Part shown: one piece after another, positions 17,838-25,464 of the stretch
Position numbering within the stretch: the stretch's first letter is position 1
Layout: each line of letters begins with the position of its first letter
Source: CAZJYI01 sp964550025
Lineage (GTDB): Bacteria > Verrucomicrobiota > Kiritimatiellia > UBA8416 > CAYOBW01
Direction: 5' to 3'
Length of the DNA: 41,416 bases
NCBI GenBank assembly: GCA_964550025.1
Contig: CAZJYI010000102.1
Location: 1 to 41,416, forward strand
Translations under genes and position numbers: made by a program
The notes under the pieces: generated by a model
The model's database searches: none
What the model was told of the DNA's origin: nothing
The model's input: the letters and a program-made list of their open reading frames with translations, nothing else

Positions 17838-17865
17838 GCAGCCGCAGGCGTAAACGCGCGGCTAC
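17838..17865. repeat. GC-rich palindrome between gmhB and the receiver-PAS gene
   Basis: GCAGCCGC...GCGT and ACGC-GCGGCTAC form an inverted repeat (8 plus 4 pairs with a 2-base bulge) about 45 bases downstream of the gmhB stop codon. On the minus strand it begins GTAGCCGCG, so it shares the GTAG head of the other palindromes in this window. A transcription-stop function for the leuB-asd-gmhB unit is plausible but unproven. Confidence 0.55.
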
Positions 17866-17909
17866 AGGGAAACACTCGTTCGCGGTGCGTTCGCATGCCG
17901 CGCCGCAAC

Positions 17910-18473
17910 CTACCTGGAGCTCAGGATATGGTCCGCTGCTTCCCGGATCCCCGCCGTGACGACACTGCCGGCTGGTAGCTCTGCCTGGTGTTTTCGGCCG
18001 TGTCCGGAGAGAACGTAGATTCCCACGGCGCCGACGTTCAAGGCGAACTTGACGTCGTGTGGATGGTCTCCGACCGCGAACGAACGCTGCAAATCGATCC
18101 CGAACTCCATCTCCGCTTTTCTCAGAAAATACGGTTTCGGCTTTATGCAGTCACAGCCGGCGGAGCGTTCATGCGGACACACGTACGTAGCGGTGATAGG
18201 CACACCATGTTCCGCAAGATATGACGTGACGTACGCATTCACGCGCTCCACATCTGCCAGCGAGATTGTCCCTTTGGCAACACCGGATTGATTGGTGACA
18301 ATGAAGAGCTCGAAGTGCTCGCACAGACGTCGAAGGGCGTCAACCGCATCCGGGAAGAAGACAACCTGCGACGCTTCGGACAGGTCCCCCCTGTCCTCTA
18401 TGATCGTACCGTCCCGATCAAGGAAGACGGCCGCACGAGCGGCCCCCTTGTCGCTTCCTGGTATTTTCGCCAT
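17910..18473 (-). CDS. gmhB: D-glycero-beta-D-manno-heptose 1,7-bisphosphate 7-phosphatase
   Basis: A 187-residue HAD-superfamily (HisB-N subfamily) phosphatase that removes the 7-phosphate in ADP-heptose synthesis for LPS inner core. Motif I is VFLDRDGT with nucleophile Asp19 and acid/base Asp21; motif II is VTNQSG; the zinc-binding loop is Cys99-Pro-His101 ... Cys107-Asp-Cys109 followed by IKPKP, diagnostic of GmhB; motif IV is VGDHPHDV. Length agrees with the family. It follows asd by 17 bases on the same strand, so it is the third gene of a probable leuB-asd-gmhB operon, an unusual mix of amino acid and LPS functions. Anomer specificity (beta versus alpha) cannot be judged from sequence alone. 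The ribosome binding site is weak. Confidence 0.92.
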   Translation of the reverse strand: MAKIPGSDKGAARAAVFLDRDGTIIEDRGDLSEASQVVFFPDAVDALRRLCEHFELFIVTNQSGVAKGTISLADVERVNAYVTSYLAEHGVPITATYVCPHERSAGCDCIKPKPYFLRKAEMEFGIDLQRSFAVGDHPHDVKFALNVGAVGIYVLSGHGRKHQAELPAGSVVTAGIREAADHILSSR

Positions 18474-18490
18474 CGCCCGATTGAATGCGA

Positions 18491-19501
18491 TTACTCCATG
18501 CCGCAGAGCGCTTCCGCGATCTGCACCGCGTTGAGTGCCGCACCCTTTCGAATGTTGTCGCCGGCGACAAAGAGAGCCAAACCGTTCTCGACGCTGTCGT
18601 CAGGCCGGATGCGTCCCACCAGAACATCATCCTTGCCCGCCACCATCGTAGGTATCGGGAACTCGTTCTCTGCAGGGTTGTCGAGCACCGTCACCCCCGG
18701 ACTGGCTGTGAGTATCTCACGCGCCTCTTCCGGACTGACGGGGCGTTCAAACTCGAGATTGATGGCTTCGCAGTGACCGTAGTAGACCGGAACACGAACG
18801 CAGGTCGACGATACGCGAATATCCGGCGCGTCCAGGATCTTGCGCGTCTCGAACAGCATTTTCGCTTCCTCACTGGTATAGCCCGGCATGGCCGGCTTCA
18901 GGCTCCCAATCTGCGGCAACACGTTGAAAGCGATCGGATAGGGATAGACGTTGCAGGCAAGGGGCTCGCCTTTCACGTAGTTCTGAATCTGATCCTGAAG
19001 TTCCACCACGGCGCCGTGTCCCGAACCGGAAACGGCCTGGTACGTCGACGCGACAAAGCGTCTGATTCCCGCCGCGCGATGCAGCGGGCCCAGCGCCATC
19101 ATCGCGATGATCGTGCTACAGTTTGGATTCGCGATGAAGCCCTGATGCTCCTTCAGTGCTTCCGGATTGACTTCCGGAACCACCAGCGGTACGCGGTCAT
19201 CCATGCGGTAATCGTCACCATTGTCGATCACCGTCGCGCCACGCGAAACGGCTTCCCATCCGAAAACCTGCGATGCGCCTTTTGCGCCTTCTGTTCCCGC
19301 AAAGAACGCGTAGTCCAGCCCGTCGAAGGCCTCCGGACTTGCAGCAACGACATGGAAGGTCTCCCCTGCCACTTCCTCATTGCGCTCGGAGCGTGCCATG
19401 ATGCGGATCTCTTCCGCCGGGAAGTCGCGCTCGCGAAGAACGCGGACCATTTCGGTTCCTACAGCACCAATACCTACAATACCGACTTTGTATGAACTCA
19501 T
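18491..19501 (-). CDS. asd: Aspartate-semialdehyde dehydrogenase
   Basis: A 336-residue NADPH-dependent enzyme that reduces L-aspartyl-4-phosphate to aspartate semialdehyde, the branch point to lysine/diaminopimelate, threonine and methionine. The N-terminal Rossmann motif is VGIVGIGAVGTEMVR; the active-site Cys128 lies in ANPNCSTI; substrate-binding and dimer features include STYQAVSGSGHGAV and VRVPVYYGHCEAINLEF; the C-terminus ends with GRIRPDDSVENGLALFVAGDNIRKGAALNAVQIAE. Length is normal. The ATG at 19501 starts the conserved region; a longer in-frame start at 19549 would overlap leuB and is rejected. It lies 31 bases downstream of leuB and 17 bases upstream of gmhB. Confidence 0.96.
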   Translation of the reverse strand: MSSYKVGIVGIGAVGTEMVRVLRERDFPAEEIRIMARSERNEEVAGETFHVVAASPEAFDGLDYAFFAGTEGAKGASQVFGWEAVSRGATVIDNGDDYRMDDRVPLVVPEVNPEALKEHQGFIANPNCSTIIAMMALGPLHRAAGIRRFVASTYQAVSGSGHGAVVELQDQIQNYVKGEPLACNVYPYPIAFNVLPQIGSLKPAMPGYTSEEAKMLFETRKILDAPDIRVSSTCVRVPVYYGHCEAINLEFERPVSPEEAREILTASPGVTVLDNPAENEFPIPTMVAGKDDVLVGRIRPDDSVENGLALFVAGDNIRKGAALNAVQIAEALCGME

Positions 19502-19532
19502 TGTTTCTACCCGTAGATTACTTGTCGTTCCA

Positions 19533-20642
19533 CTACACACGTTCCGCAATCATGTCCCCGACTTCCGTCGTCGAGTACCCCATGCGCCCCGCGGCAAGAC
19601 TCTTCAGCTTGGTGGAGGTGATTTCCGCGACAGCCTGTTCTATCCTGTCCCCCGCCTCGGTTTCCCCGAGTGTGTCCAACAACATGCCGCCGGCGCAGAT
19701 GGCGGCCAAGGGGTTGATTACGTTCATTCCCGTGTACTTCGGGGCCGATCCACCGATCGGCTCAAACATACTCACGCCCTCGGGATTGATATTGCCGCCG
19801 GCCGCAATGCCCATGCCACCCTGAATCATGGCACCCAGGTCAGTAATGATATCGCCGAACATGTTTCCCGTTACGATGACATCGTACCATTCCGGGTTCT
19901 TTACGAACCACATGCAGCAGGCATCCACGTGATTGTAGTCACGTTTGATCTCCGGGTAATCCGCATCGCCAATCTCGTTGAAAGCGCGTTCCCAGAGGTC
20001 ATACACGTACGTCAGAACATTCGTCTTCCCAACCAGCGTAAGCTGCCCCGTCAGACCCTCGTCGACCTCCTTCTCCAACAGGCCCTTCCATGGACGTGGG
20101 TGACGCCGCTTCTTCGCGTATTCGAATGCGTACCGCAGCGCACGTTCAACACCCATGCGCGTGTACATCGAGCTCTGTACGGCGACCTCGTCCTTGGTAC
20201 CCTTGTGCGAAAAGCCGCCCATCCCACAGTACAGGTCTTCCGTATTCTCGCGCACGACAGCAAAGTCAATCTGCTCGGGTCCCTTGTCGCGAATCGGCGT
20301 CTCTACTCCGGGATACAGCTTCACCGGCCTCAGATTGATGTACTGATCCAGCTCGAACCGCAGCCGAAGCAGGATACCCTTTTCGAGGATCCCCGGCTTC
20401 ACATCGGGATGGCCGATAGCCCCAAGGAGAATGGCGTCAAACTGCCGCATCTCTTCCGAAGCGCTGTCTGGAAGGACCTCGTTCGTCGCCAGGTACCTGT
20501 CGCCACCGTAATCGAAATCGGTAAACTCAAGAGTGAAGTCCCGCGTCGACGCGGCCGCCTTCAGGACCTTCACGGCCTCCGCCGCCACTTCAGGTCCCGT
20601 ACCGTCACCGCCAATCACGGCTACCTTGTATGTCTTGCTCAT
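19533..20642 (-). CDS. leuB: 3-isopropylmalate dehydrogenase
   Basis: A 369-residue beta-decarboxylating dehydrogenase of the isocitrate/isopropylmalate family. It oxidises 3-isopropylmalate to 2-oxoisocaproate in leucine synthesis with NAD+. Visible motifs: VAVIGGDGTGPEV at the N-terminus; substrate arginines in LLRLRFELDQYINLRPVKL; VRENTEDLYCG; catalytic Lys in LVGKTNVLTYV; the Mg2+-binding signature NMFGDIITDLGAMIQGGMG; and the nucleotide-site EPIGGSAPKYTGMNVINPLA. Isopropylmalate is favoured over isocitrate or tartrate by the Leu-Arg-Leu-Arg substrate loop, but specificity is inferred. GAGGGG lies six bases before ATG 20642; the ATG at 20648 would abut it. The tRNA-Gln gene lies 49 bases upstream on the same strand, and asd follows. 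leuA, leuC and leuD are not in the window. Confidence 0.9.
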   Translation of the reverse strand: MSKTYKVAVIGGDGTGPEVAAEAVKVLKAAASTRDFTLEFTDFDYGGDRYLATNEVLPDSASEEMRQFDAILLGAIGHPDVKPGILEKGILLRLRFELDQYINLRPVKLYPGVETPIRDKGPEQIDFAVVRENTEDLYCGMGGFSHKGTKDEVAVQSSMYTRMGVERALRYAFEYAKKRRHPRPWKGLLEKEVDEGLTGQLTLVGKTNVLTYVYDLWERAFNEIGDADYPEIKRDYNHVDACCMWFVKNPEWYDVIVTGNMFGDIITDLGAMIQGGMGIAAGGNINPEGVSMFEPIGGSAPKYTGMNVINPLAAICAGGMLLDTLGETEAGDRIEQAVAEITSTKLKSLAAGRMGYSTTEVGDMIAERV

Positions 20643-20691
20643 AGTCATCCCCTCAGTTCGTGGCCAAGCGGTTAAGAACGATCGCTGGAAA

Positions 20692-20765
20692 TGGTTGCCC
20701 GACTAGGATTCGAACCTAGACTGACTGATCCAGAGTCAGTTGTGCTACCGTTACACCATCGGGCA
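20692..20765 (-). tRNA. tRNA-Gln (anticodon CUG), CCA encoded
   Basis: A complete cloverleaf can be drawn on the minus strand. The acceptor TGCCCGA pairs with TCGGGCA. The D-arm is GTGT/GCAC. The anticodon stem ACTGA/TCAGT encloses the loop CTCTGGA with anticodon CTG. The T-arm CTAGG/CCTAG encloses TTCGAAT. The discriminator base is A and the CCA end is genomically encoded. It is 74 bases including CCA. It reads the Gln codon CAG. It lies directly upstream of leuB on the same strand. Confidence 0.96.
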
Positions 20766-20858
20766 ATCGGCAATAATGCGGCGGGTACACATAGCCGAGG
20801 GGTGACGGAAATGCAAGCGCAAAACGACATCTTTGTGGGCAGGGCGGGGTACGCCGCT

Positions 20859-20968
20859 GTAGCGCCCCGCTCCCGCGGGGTGATCCGTCCCGCCGGCATT
20901 CGTGCCGGTGGGAAATCCGCCGTCCGGAGCCCGTCCCCACCAATCACCCCGCGGGAGCGGGGCGCTAC
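20859..20968. repeat. 110-bp element with perfect 25-bp terminal inverted repeats and an internal TTCG hairpin
   Basis: The left arm 20859-20883 begins GTAGCGCCCCGCTCCCGCGG; the right arm 20944-20968 is its exact reverse complement, ending GCGGGAGCGGGGCGCTAC. Between them, about 20892-20907, is a second hairpin CCGGCA-TTCG-TGCCGG with a stable tetraloop. The element fills most of the spacer between tRNA-Gln and dnaN. It looks like a small non-autonomous palindromic repeat and could also stop transcription downstream of dnaN (minus strand). No target duplication is evident. Confidence 0.85.
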
Positions 20969-20993
20969 TCGACCACGGCACGATAGGAGAGAC

Positions 20994-22088
20994 TCAGCTC
21001 ACCCGCATCGGCATCAGCACGTACAGGAACGGAATGTCGCATTTGATGACGCCCGGGCTCAGCTCGTCCGTGAACTCGGCATAGATCTCATCGTTGTCCA
21101 GGTTCTTCAGAGGATCCATCATGTACTCGGGATTGAAGGCGACATTCAGTTCCTTCCCGGTGTACTTGACGGGCAGCGTCTCTCGCGCTTCACCGATCTC
21201 CGGCGAGTTTCCGGACACGATGAGCTGGTTGTTGTGGAACGTCAGCTTCGCCGCGTTCGACTTGTCGGTTGTAACGAGGGACACGCGCTTGAGCGCCGTC
21301 AGCAGGCTCTCGCGCTCGACCGCAATGCGCTGCTCGCACTGCGTCGGAATCACCTGCCGATAGTTCGGGTACGTACCATCGATGAGCTTGGATGAGACGA
21401 CCACGTTGCCGTACTCGAAGAGAATCTGGTTCTCCTTGGCGTGGATCTTGAGATCGCCTTCCTCCGCCAGGGTGTGTTCAAGCTCGACGACGGTTTTGCT
21501 CGGCAGAATGAGGTCGGCTTCCGCGTCGGGTGGGACCTCGACCTCGCTTTCCACGAGTGCAAGGCGCCGTCCGTCCGTTGCCACCATTGTCAGCTTCCCG
21601 CCGTTGAAGTTGAGATATACGCCGTTGAGGACGTAGCGCGTCTCGTCGGTCGAAGCGGCATACGAACACTTCTTCAGCATCTCTCGGAACACGCCCTGGT
21701 CCAGATGATAGGCGTATTCGCCAGACGGCGTAGTGACAGGTGGGAACTCCTCCTGAGACATGCCGATGATTTTGAAGAAGGACGCATTGCATTCGAGTTG
21801 CGCGTGATCCTTGTCATCCACGTCGAACTCGATGTTGCTGTCCGGCAGCTCGCGGGCAATGCTGGAGAGACGACGAACGGGAAGTGTCGTGACACCTGCC
21901 TTGGTGATGGATGCCTCGACCGTACATGAGACGCTCAGGTCGAGATCCGTGGTCGTGAGCACAAGCTTGTCCGTCTCGGCCTTGACAAGGACGTTCGAGA
22001 GAATCGGCAGTGTGCTCCGTACGCTGACAACATTCTGAACAACCTGGAGCCCTTGGAGTAGAGCAGCCTTGGATACCGTGAATTTCAT
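20994..22088 (-). CDS. dnaN: DNA polymerase III beta subunit (sliding clamp)
   Basis: The 364-residue clamp tethers the replicative polymerase to DNA as a ring-shaped dimer. Typical features: N-terminus MKFTVSKAALLQGLQVVQNVV followed by TLPILSNVLVKA; LPVRRLSSIARELPDSNIEF in domain 1; the EFPPV motif; FREMLKKCSYAASTDETRYVLNGVYL at the domain 2 start; ATDGRRLALVE; YPNYRQVIP; the C-terminal FNPEYMMDPLKNL and the closing YVLMPMRVS that forms part of the peptide-binding pocket. GGGAGGGG lies five bases before the ATG. It follows dnaA on the same strand, separated by a 350-base spacer with origin-like features. recF, usually next, is absent; tRNA-Gln and leuB follow instead. Confidence 0.97.
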   Translation of the reverse strand: MKFTVSKAALLQGLQVVQNVVSVRSTLPILSNVLVKAETDKLVLTTTDLDLSVSCTVEASITKAGVTTLPVRRLSSIARELPDSNIEFDVDDKDHAQLECNASFFKIIGMSQEEFPPVTTPSGEYAYHLDQGVFREMLKKCSYAASTDETRYVLNGVYLNFNGGKLTMVATDGRRLALVESEVEVPPDAEADLILPSKTVVELEHTLAEEGDLKIHAKENQILFEYGNVVVSSKLIDGTYPNYRQVIPTQCEQRIAVERESLLTALKRVSLVTTDKSNAAKLTFHNNQLIVSGNSPEIGEARETLPVKYTGKELNVAFNPEYMMDPLKNLDNDEIYAEFTDELSPGVIKCDIPFLYVLMPMRVS

Positions 22089-22438
22089 TGTGCCCCTCCC
22101 AATGAAGGCGGTTCTCTGGAGTTTTTCACATGCATATCTATTACTGTGTAGAGATTTAAAAGAGTATCCGTATTAGTATTCCCTTGTCAATAGAGGTACA
22201 CAAGTGTGTGTGACGCTGCATAGCGCGGGAAAACCGCCCTGAACACCTGTGGAACAAGTTGGTAATAAGTTGTTAATACATAGCTTGTTATGAACACCTG
22301 TGAATAAGTGACGGGTTACTGACAGGTCCTTCACATCGTTATCTGCAGGTTATTGACAGCAACACCGGACACCGATTTCGCACACGTGAAAGTCTACTGG
22401 GGTGGATTCGTGAGACCGTCAATGAACCAGACATCGGT
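22089..22438. other. oriC: Putative replication origin (oriC) in the dnaA-dnaN spacer
   Basis: This 350-base gene-free spacer is much richer in A+T than its surroundings. It contains a cluster of DnaA-box-like 9-mers relative to TTATNCACA: an exact match on the minus strand at 22299-22307 (TGTGAATAA on plus), one-mismatch sites at 22288-22296 (TTATGAACA) and 22350-22358 (TTATTGACA), and a weaker one at 22248-22256 (TGTGGAACA). GAACACCTGTG is directly repeated at 22241 and 22292. An AT-rich run at about 22132-22196 could be the unwinding element. Position next to dnaA supports an origin; the site number is modest and no skew has been computed. Confidence 0.6.
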
Positions 22439-23788
22439 TCAGTTGATCGCTTTTCCAAGCTTCTCGGAGATGGCGAAGACATTGGTCTTGAGACCGGGCT
22501 CGATGTTCATCCGGCTGTCGATTGTCCGGTAGGCATGCAGAACGGTGGCGTGCGTCTTGTCAAAGGCCGCCGCGATGTCGGGCAGCGAAGAGCGTGTCAG
22601 ACGGCGACACAGGTACATTGCCACCTGCCTCGGCACGGCAATCGAACGTGGGCGCCGCTTGCTTGTCATATCGGCAATCCGTACGTCGTAATGTTCAGCA
22701 ACAGCACGTTGGATTGCCATAAAGGACAGTTCTTCCTCCTTCTCCTTGTCAAGGGTATCGCGAAGAAGGTACTTCAACGTCTCGAGAGTCAGCGGTCGGC
22801 CCGTGAGAGACGCATAGGAAACAGCTCGGACCAATGCGCCTTCGAGACGACGCACGTTGGAACGTACATTCTCGGCAATGAAAAGGATCAGATCGTCGTC
22901 CAACGTAATGGCTGCCTTGGCATGATTGTGGCGCAGAATCGCGATGCGGGTCTCGAGATCGGGGTGTTCCAGCTCGGTAACAAGCCCCCATTCGAAGCGC
23001 GACACAAGCCGCTGTTCCAATCCGGTGATCTCACTGGCCGGGCGATCGCTCGTCATCACAATCTGCTTACGCGCGTCAAAGAGCGCATTGAAGGTATGGA
23101 AGAACTCTTCCTGCATCCGTTCTTTACTGGCAAGAAAGTGAATGTCGTCGATGAGAAGTAGGTCCGTGTTGCGATACTTCTTGCGGAATTGGAGCAAACT
23201 GCGCGCTTGCAGGGCATCAATGTACTCGTTGACAAAAGCTTCTGAAGAGAGATAGCTGACATTGGCCCGCGATGTTCCCAGAACATGATGACCGATGGCA
23301 TGCATCAGATGTGTCTTTCCGAGACCTACGTCACCATAGATGAAAAGAGGGTTGTAGGCCCGTGCCGGGGCTTGCGCGACAGCAAGAGCCGCGGCATGAG
23401 CGAAGTTGTTCGAAGGACCGATGATAAAGGAATCGAAGGTGAACTTCGGAATCAGTGCCGGTGCTGCGCGATTAGGCAACCGGTCACGGACGGTCTTGCG
23501 TTTCTTCGGCGTTTCAGAAACAACAGGCGCCGGCCGGTGTTCTACCTGGAAAGCGATTTCCAGCTCGGAGCCGTGGATACTGGCGAGAGCATTCTTGATG
23601 AGCGGGACGTAGTTGTCCTCGAGCCAGGTCTGATAGAAGTCGTTGTCAACGCCCAACGTCAGAATGCCGCTTTCGAGGGAGACGGCCTCAATGACGTCGA
23701 TCCAGCGCGCATAGATGTCGGGTTGGAGAATTTCCTGTAGTCTGAGACAGGCTTTGTCCCAAAGATCCTTAGCGTTTAACCGCTCCAC
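22439..23788 (-). CDS. dnaA: Chromosomal replication initiator DnaA
   Basis: A 449-residue AAA+ initiator. Domain I (about 1-85; LNAKDLWDKACLRLQEILQ) is followed by a short linker and the domain III ATPase beginning FTFDSFIIGPSNNFAHAAAL. Walker A is GDVGLGKTHLMHAIG, Walker B is LLLIDDIHFL, sensor I is IVMTSDRPASEI, and the arginine-finger region is LEQRLVSRFEWGL. Domain IV ends with the DnaA-box recognition signature RRPRSIAVPRQVAMYLCRRLT and DKTHATVLHAYRTI. A GTG at 23788 begins the conserved N-terminus and has AGGGAG eight bases upstream. A longer TTG start at 23836 is unlikely. dnaN follows on the same strand. Confidence 0.97.
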   Translation of the reverse strand: MERLNAKDLWDKACLRLQEILQPDIYARWIDVIEAVSLESGILTLGVDNDFYQTWLEDNYVPLIKNALASIHGSELEIAFQVEHRPAPVVSETPKKRKTVRDRLPNRAAPALIPKFTFDSFIIGPSNNFAHAAALAVAQAPARAYNPLFIYGDVGLGKTHLMHAIGHHVLGTSRANVSYLSSEAFVNEYIDALQARSLLQFRKKYRNTDLLLIDDIHFLASKERMQEEFFHTFNALFDARKQIVMTSDRPASEITGLEQRLVSRFEWGLVTELEHPDLETRIAILRHNHAKAAITLDDDLILFIAENVRSNVRRLEGALVRAVSYASLTGRPLTLETLKYLLRDTLDKEKEEELSFMAIQRAVAEHYDVRIADMTSKRRPRSIAVPRQVAMYLCRRLTRSSLPDIAAAFDKTHATVLHAYRTIDSRMNIEPGLKTNVFAISEKLGKAIN

Positions 23789-24715
23789 TCCCTGACTCCC
23801 TAACCCGACGATTGGCGTCTGCTGAAAAACAGGCAACTAAGGAAGATGAGGAGATACCCCACTGCGTCCTTCCTGCGCTCCACAGTGCAAAAATCCGTGA
23901 AGCCAAAACAAGAAAAATCGGGCAAAACATGTTCACAGGTTGTGAACAGGTTATTAACATGGATCATTCGCGCTGGATTTTGAATAGGTTTGCCCGTGAT
24001 TGGCAACAGAAACACGATATCTGGAGACTCGTAGCGAGTGACTCCAATGCCGAAAACGGAAGCAGTAACGAACGGCAGAAGTGGCAGCAACGGCATTCAG
24101 AAAGCCGGCATAACAGGGAAGACGGCTTTGACTTTTCGGACGCGAGAAGGCGGTGGCCGCACGAGAAGAGGCGCGTAAGATGTTGCCGTTGTGTTGTTTA
24201 CAATGGAATCTGCGCCGTCCTGAAGAACGACGCCCCAAGAAACGCAAATCTCCGGGGAAGGGACGGGAACCCCAGGAGACCTCGTAGCAAGAGCAGTCCG
24301 GAGAACGAGTGCAGGGACTGAAGCAGCCGGCAAAACCACTTTGTCACCACGGGAATGACGCTGCAACACGCTGTATTTAAGGGAGTTCCAAGGGATAGGA
24401 GCGTACGTAAAGGCGGAAAGACATTAACAGAAACATACGTGCCTCGAAACAAGGGTCTCGAAATGCTGCCCGGCGGCTGTTTTGGGGAGCACGAATCCGT
24501 ATGTCGAGGTGCGCGTTCATGGTACTCCCGCCGTACCGCGCGGACTGTGTCACCGCGGGCAAAACGATAGTCTTGAGAGGCTCAAGCACGGCATTGGATT
24601 GAGGGCCTTTCGGGCTGTGGCCTTGCAAGGATGGGCAGTCGGCAATAATCTCGCGTACGGCACGTTATATGAGTGTTCTTGACGATAGTAGGATCTGAAT
24701 GGAAGGAGGCAACAC
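23789..24715. other. Long gene-free region upstream of dnaA
   Basis: About 927 bases without a convincing gene. The dnaA promoter should lie within about 23800-24000. At 23931-23948 there is an inverted repeat TGTTCACA-GG-TTGTGAACA, followed by TTATTAACA at 23951, which resemble degenerate DnaA boxes and may mediate autoregulation or form part of a bipartite origin. Open frames here (for instance 169 codons on plus from 23812) have no homology-like pattern or good start. I looked for rpmH and rnpA, common neighbours of dnaA, and for SRP RNA and tmRNA signatures, and did not find them. A structured RNA cannot be excluded. Confidence 0.5.
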
Positions 24716-25438
24716 ATGCAACGCGTATGGAAGACGGCTATTGTCGTAGCCTGCATTATTGCAGTCACGGGAGTTGCATTCGGACAGCAACTGGGAGAGG
24801 GGCCGCCAAAGCCTGAGCACCGAGGACACGGCCGGCGTCCGGGCGGGCACGAGTTTGGCGGTCAGCCGCGTGGACCCGGAGGCCCGTTTGGCGGCGAAAT
24901 GGGCATGCGACGCGGACCGTCCCAGGAAGCCATCATAGGGCATGTTCTGCACGACAAGGAACTCGCAAAGGAAATCGGTCTCTCTGACGAGCAGGTAACG
25001 GCCCTGCGCAGCGGGTTCGACAAGTTGCGGCAGGAGCAGATCGAGCTGAAGGCGCAGATCGAGCTTGCCGGCATGGAGCAGGCCAAACAGATGACCGCAC
25101 CCGAGATCGACGAAGCTGCGCTGATGGCGGCGGTGGAGAAAACCGGCGAAATCCGGACGCAGATGGCAAAGCTGAAAGTGAGAAGTCTCTTGCTGGTCCG
25201 GAAACACGTTACACCGGAGCAGATCAAGGAGATCCAGAAGACCATGCGGGAGAGATTCGCGGAACGCATGCGTCAGCGACATGGTGGATTCGGTGAGGGC
25301 CGCGGAGGTCCGGGCCAGGGCGGACCGGAGAGAGGACGGGGGAACTGGCACCAGCGCAGACGGGACGGCGGAGACGAACGGCGTCCTCCACGCCCGCCCC
25401 TCGATGACGGGGTCAAGGAGACGGAACGAGAATTCTGA
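24716..25438 (+). CDS. Periplasmic Spy/CpxP-like protein with Gly/Arg-rich flanks
   Basis: A 240-residue exported protein. The signal peptide (about residues 1-24) ends near GVAFGQQ. A strong GGAGG lies eight bases before the ATG. The central helical part (about 70-180) has the LTxxQ-like pattern of Spy/CpxP chaperones: LAKEIGLSDEQVTALRSGF and later HVTPEQIKEIQKTMRERF. The helical core is flanked by low-complexity Gly/Pro/Arg/His-rich stretches (residues about 25-70 and 180-240), unusual relative to the 160-residue E. coli proteins. Similar 'periplasmic heavy-metal sensor/LTXXQ' proteins in other bacteria respond to envelope stress or metals; chaperone activity here is inferred. It stands alone, convergent with murA. 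Confidence 0.75.
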   Translation: MQRVWKTAIVVACIIAVTGVAFGQQLGEGPPKPEHRGHGRRPGGHEFGGQPRGPGGPFGGEMGMRRGPSQEAIIGHVLHDKELAKEIGLSDEQVTALRSGFDKLRQEQIELKAQIELAGMEQAKQMTAPEIDEAALMAAVEKTGEIRTQMAKLKVRSLLLVRKHVTPEQIKEIQKTMRERFAERMRQRHGGFGEGRGGPGQGGPERGRGNWHQRRRDGGDERRPPRPPLDDGVKETEREF

Positions 25439-25464
25439 ATACCGGATACTGACGGTATCGGGCT

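Noticed and set aside
23812..24321. 169-codon plus-strand frame as a protein gene, or a diverged rpmH/rnpA
   Set aside because: The sequence shows no conserved ribosomal L34 or RNase P protein pattern and starts inside the dnaA 5' region.
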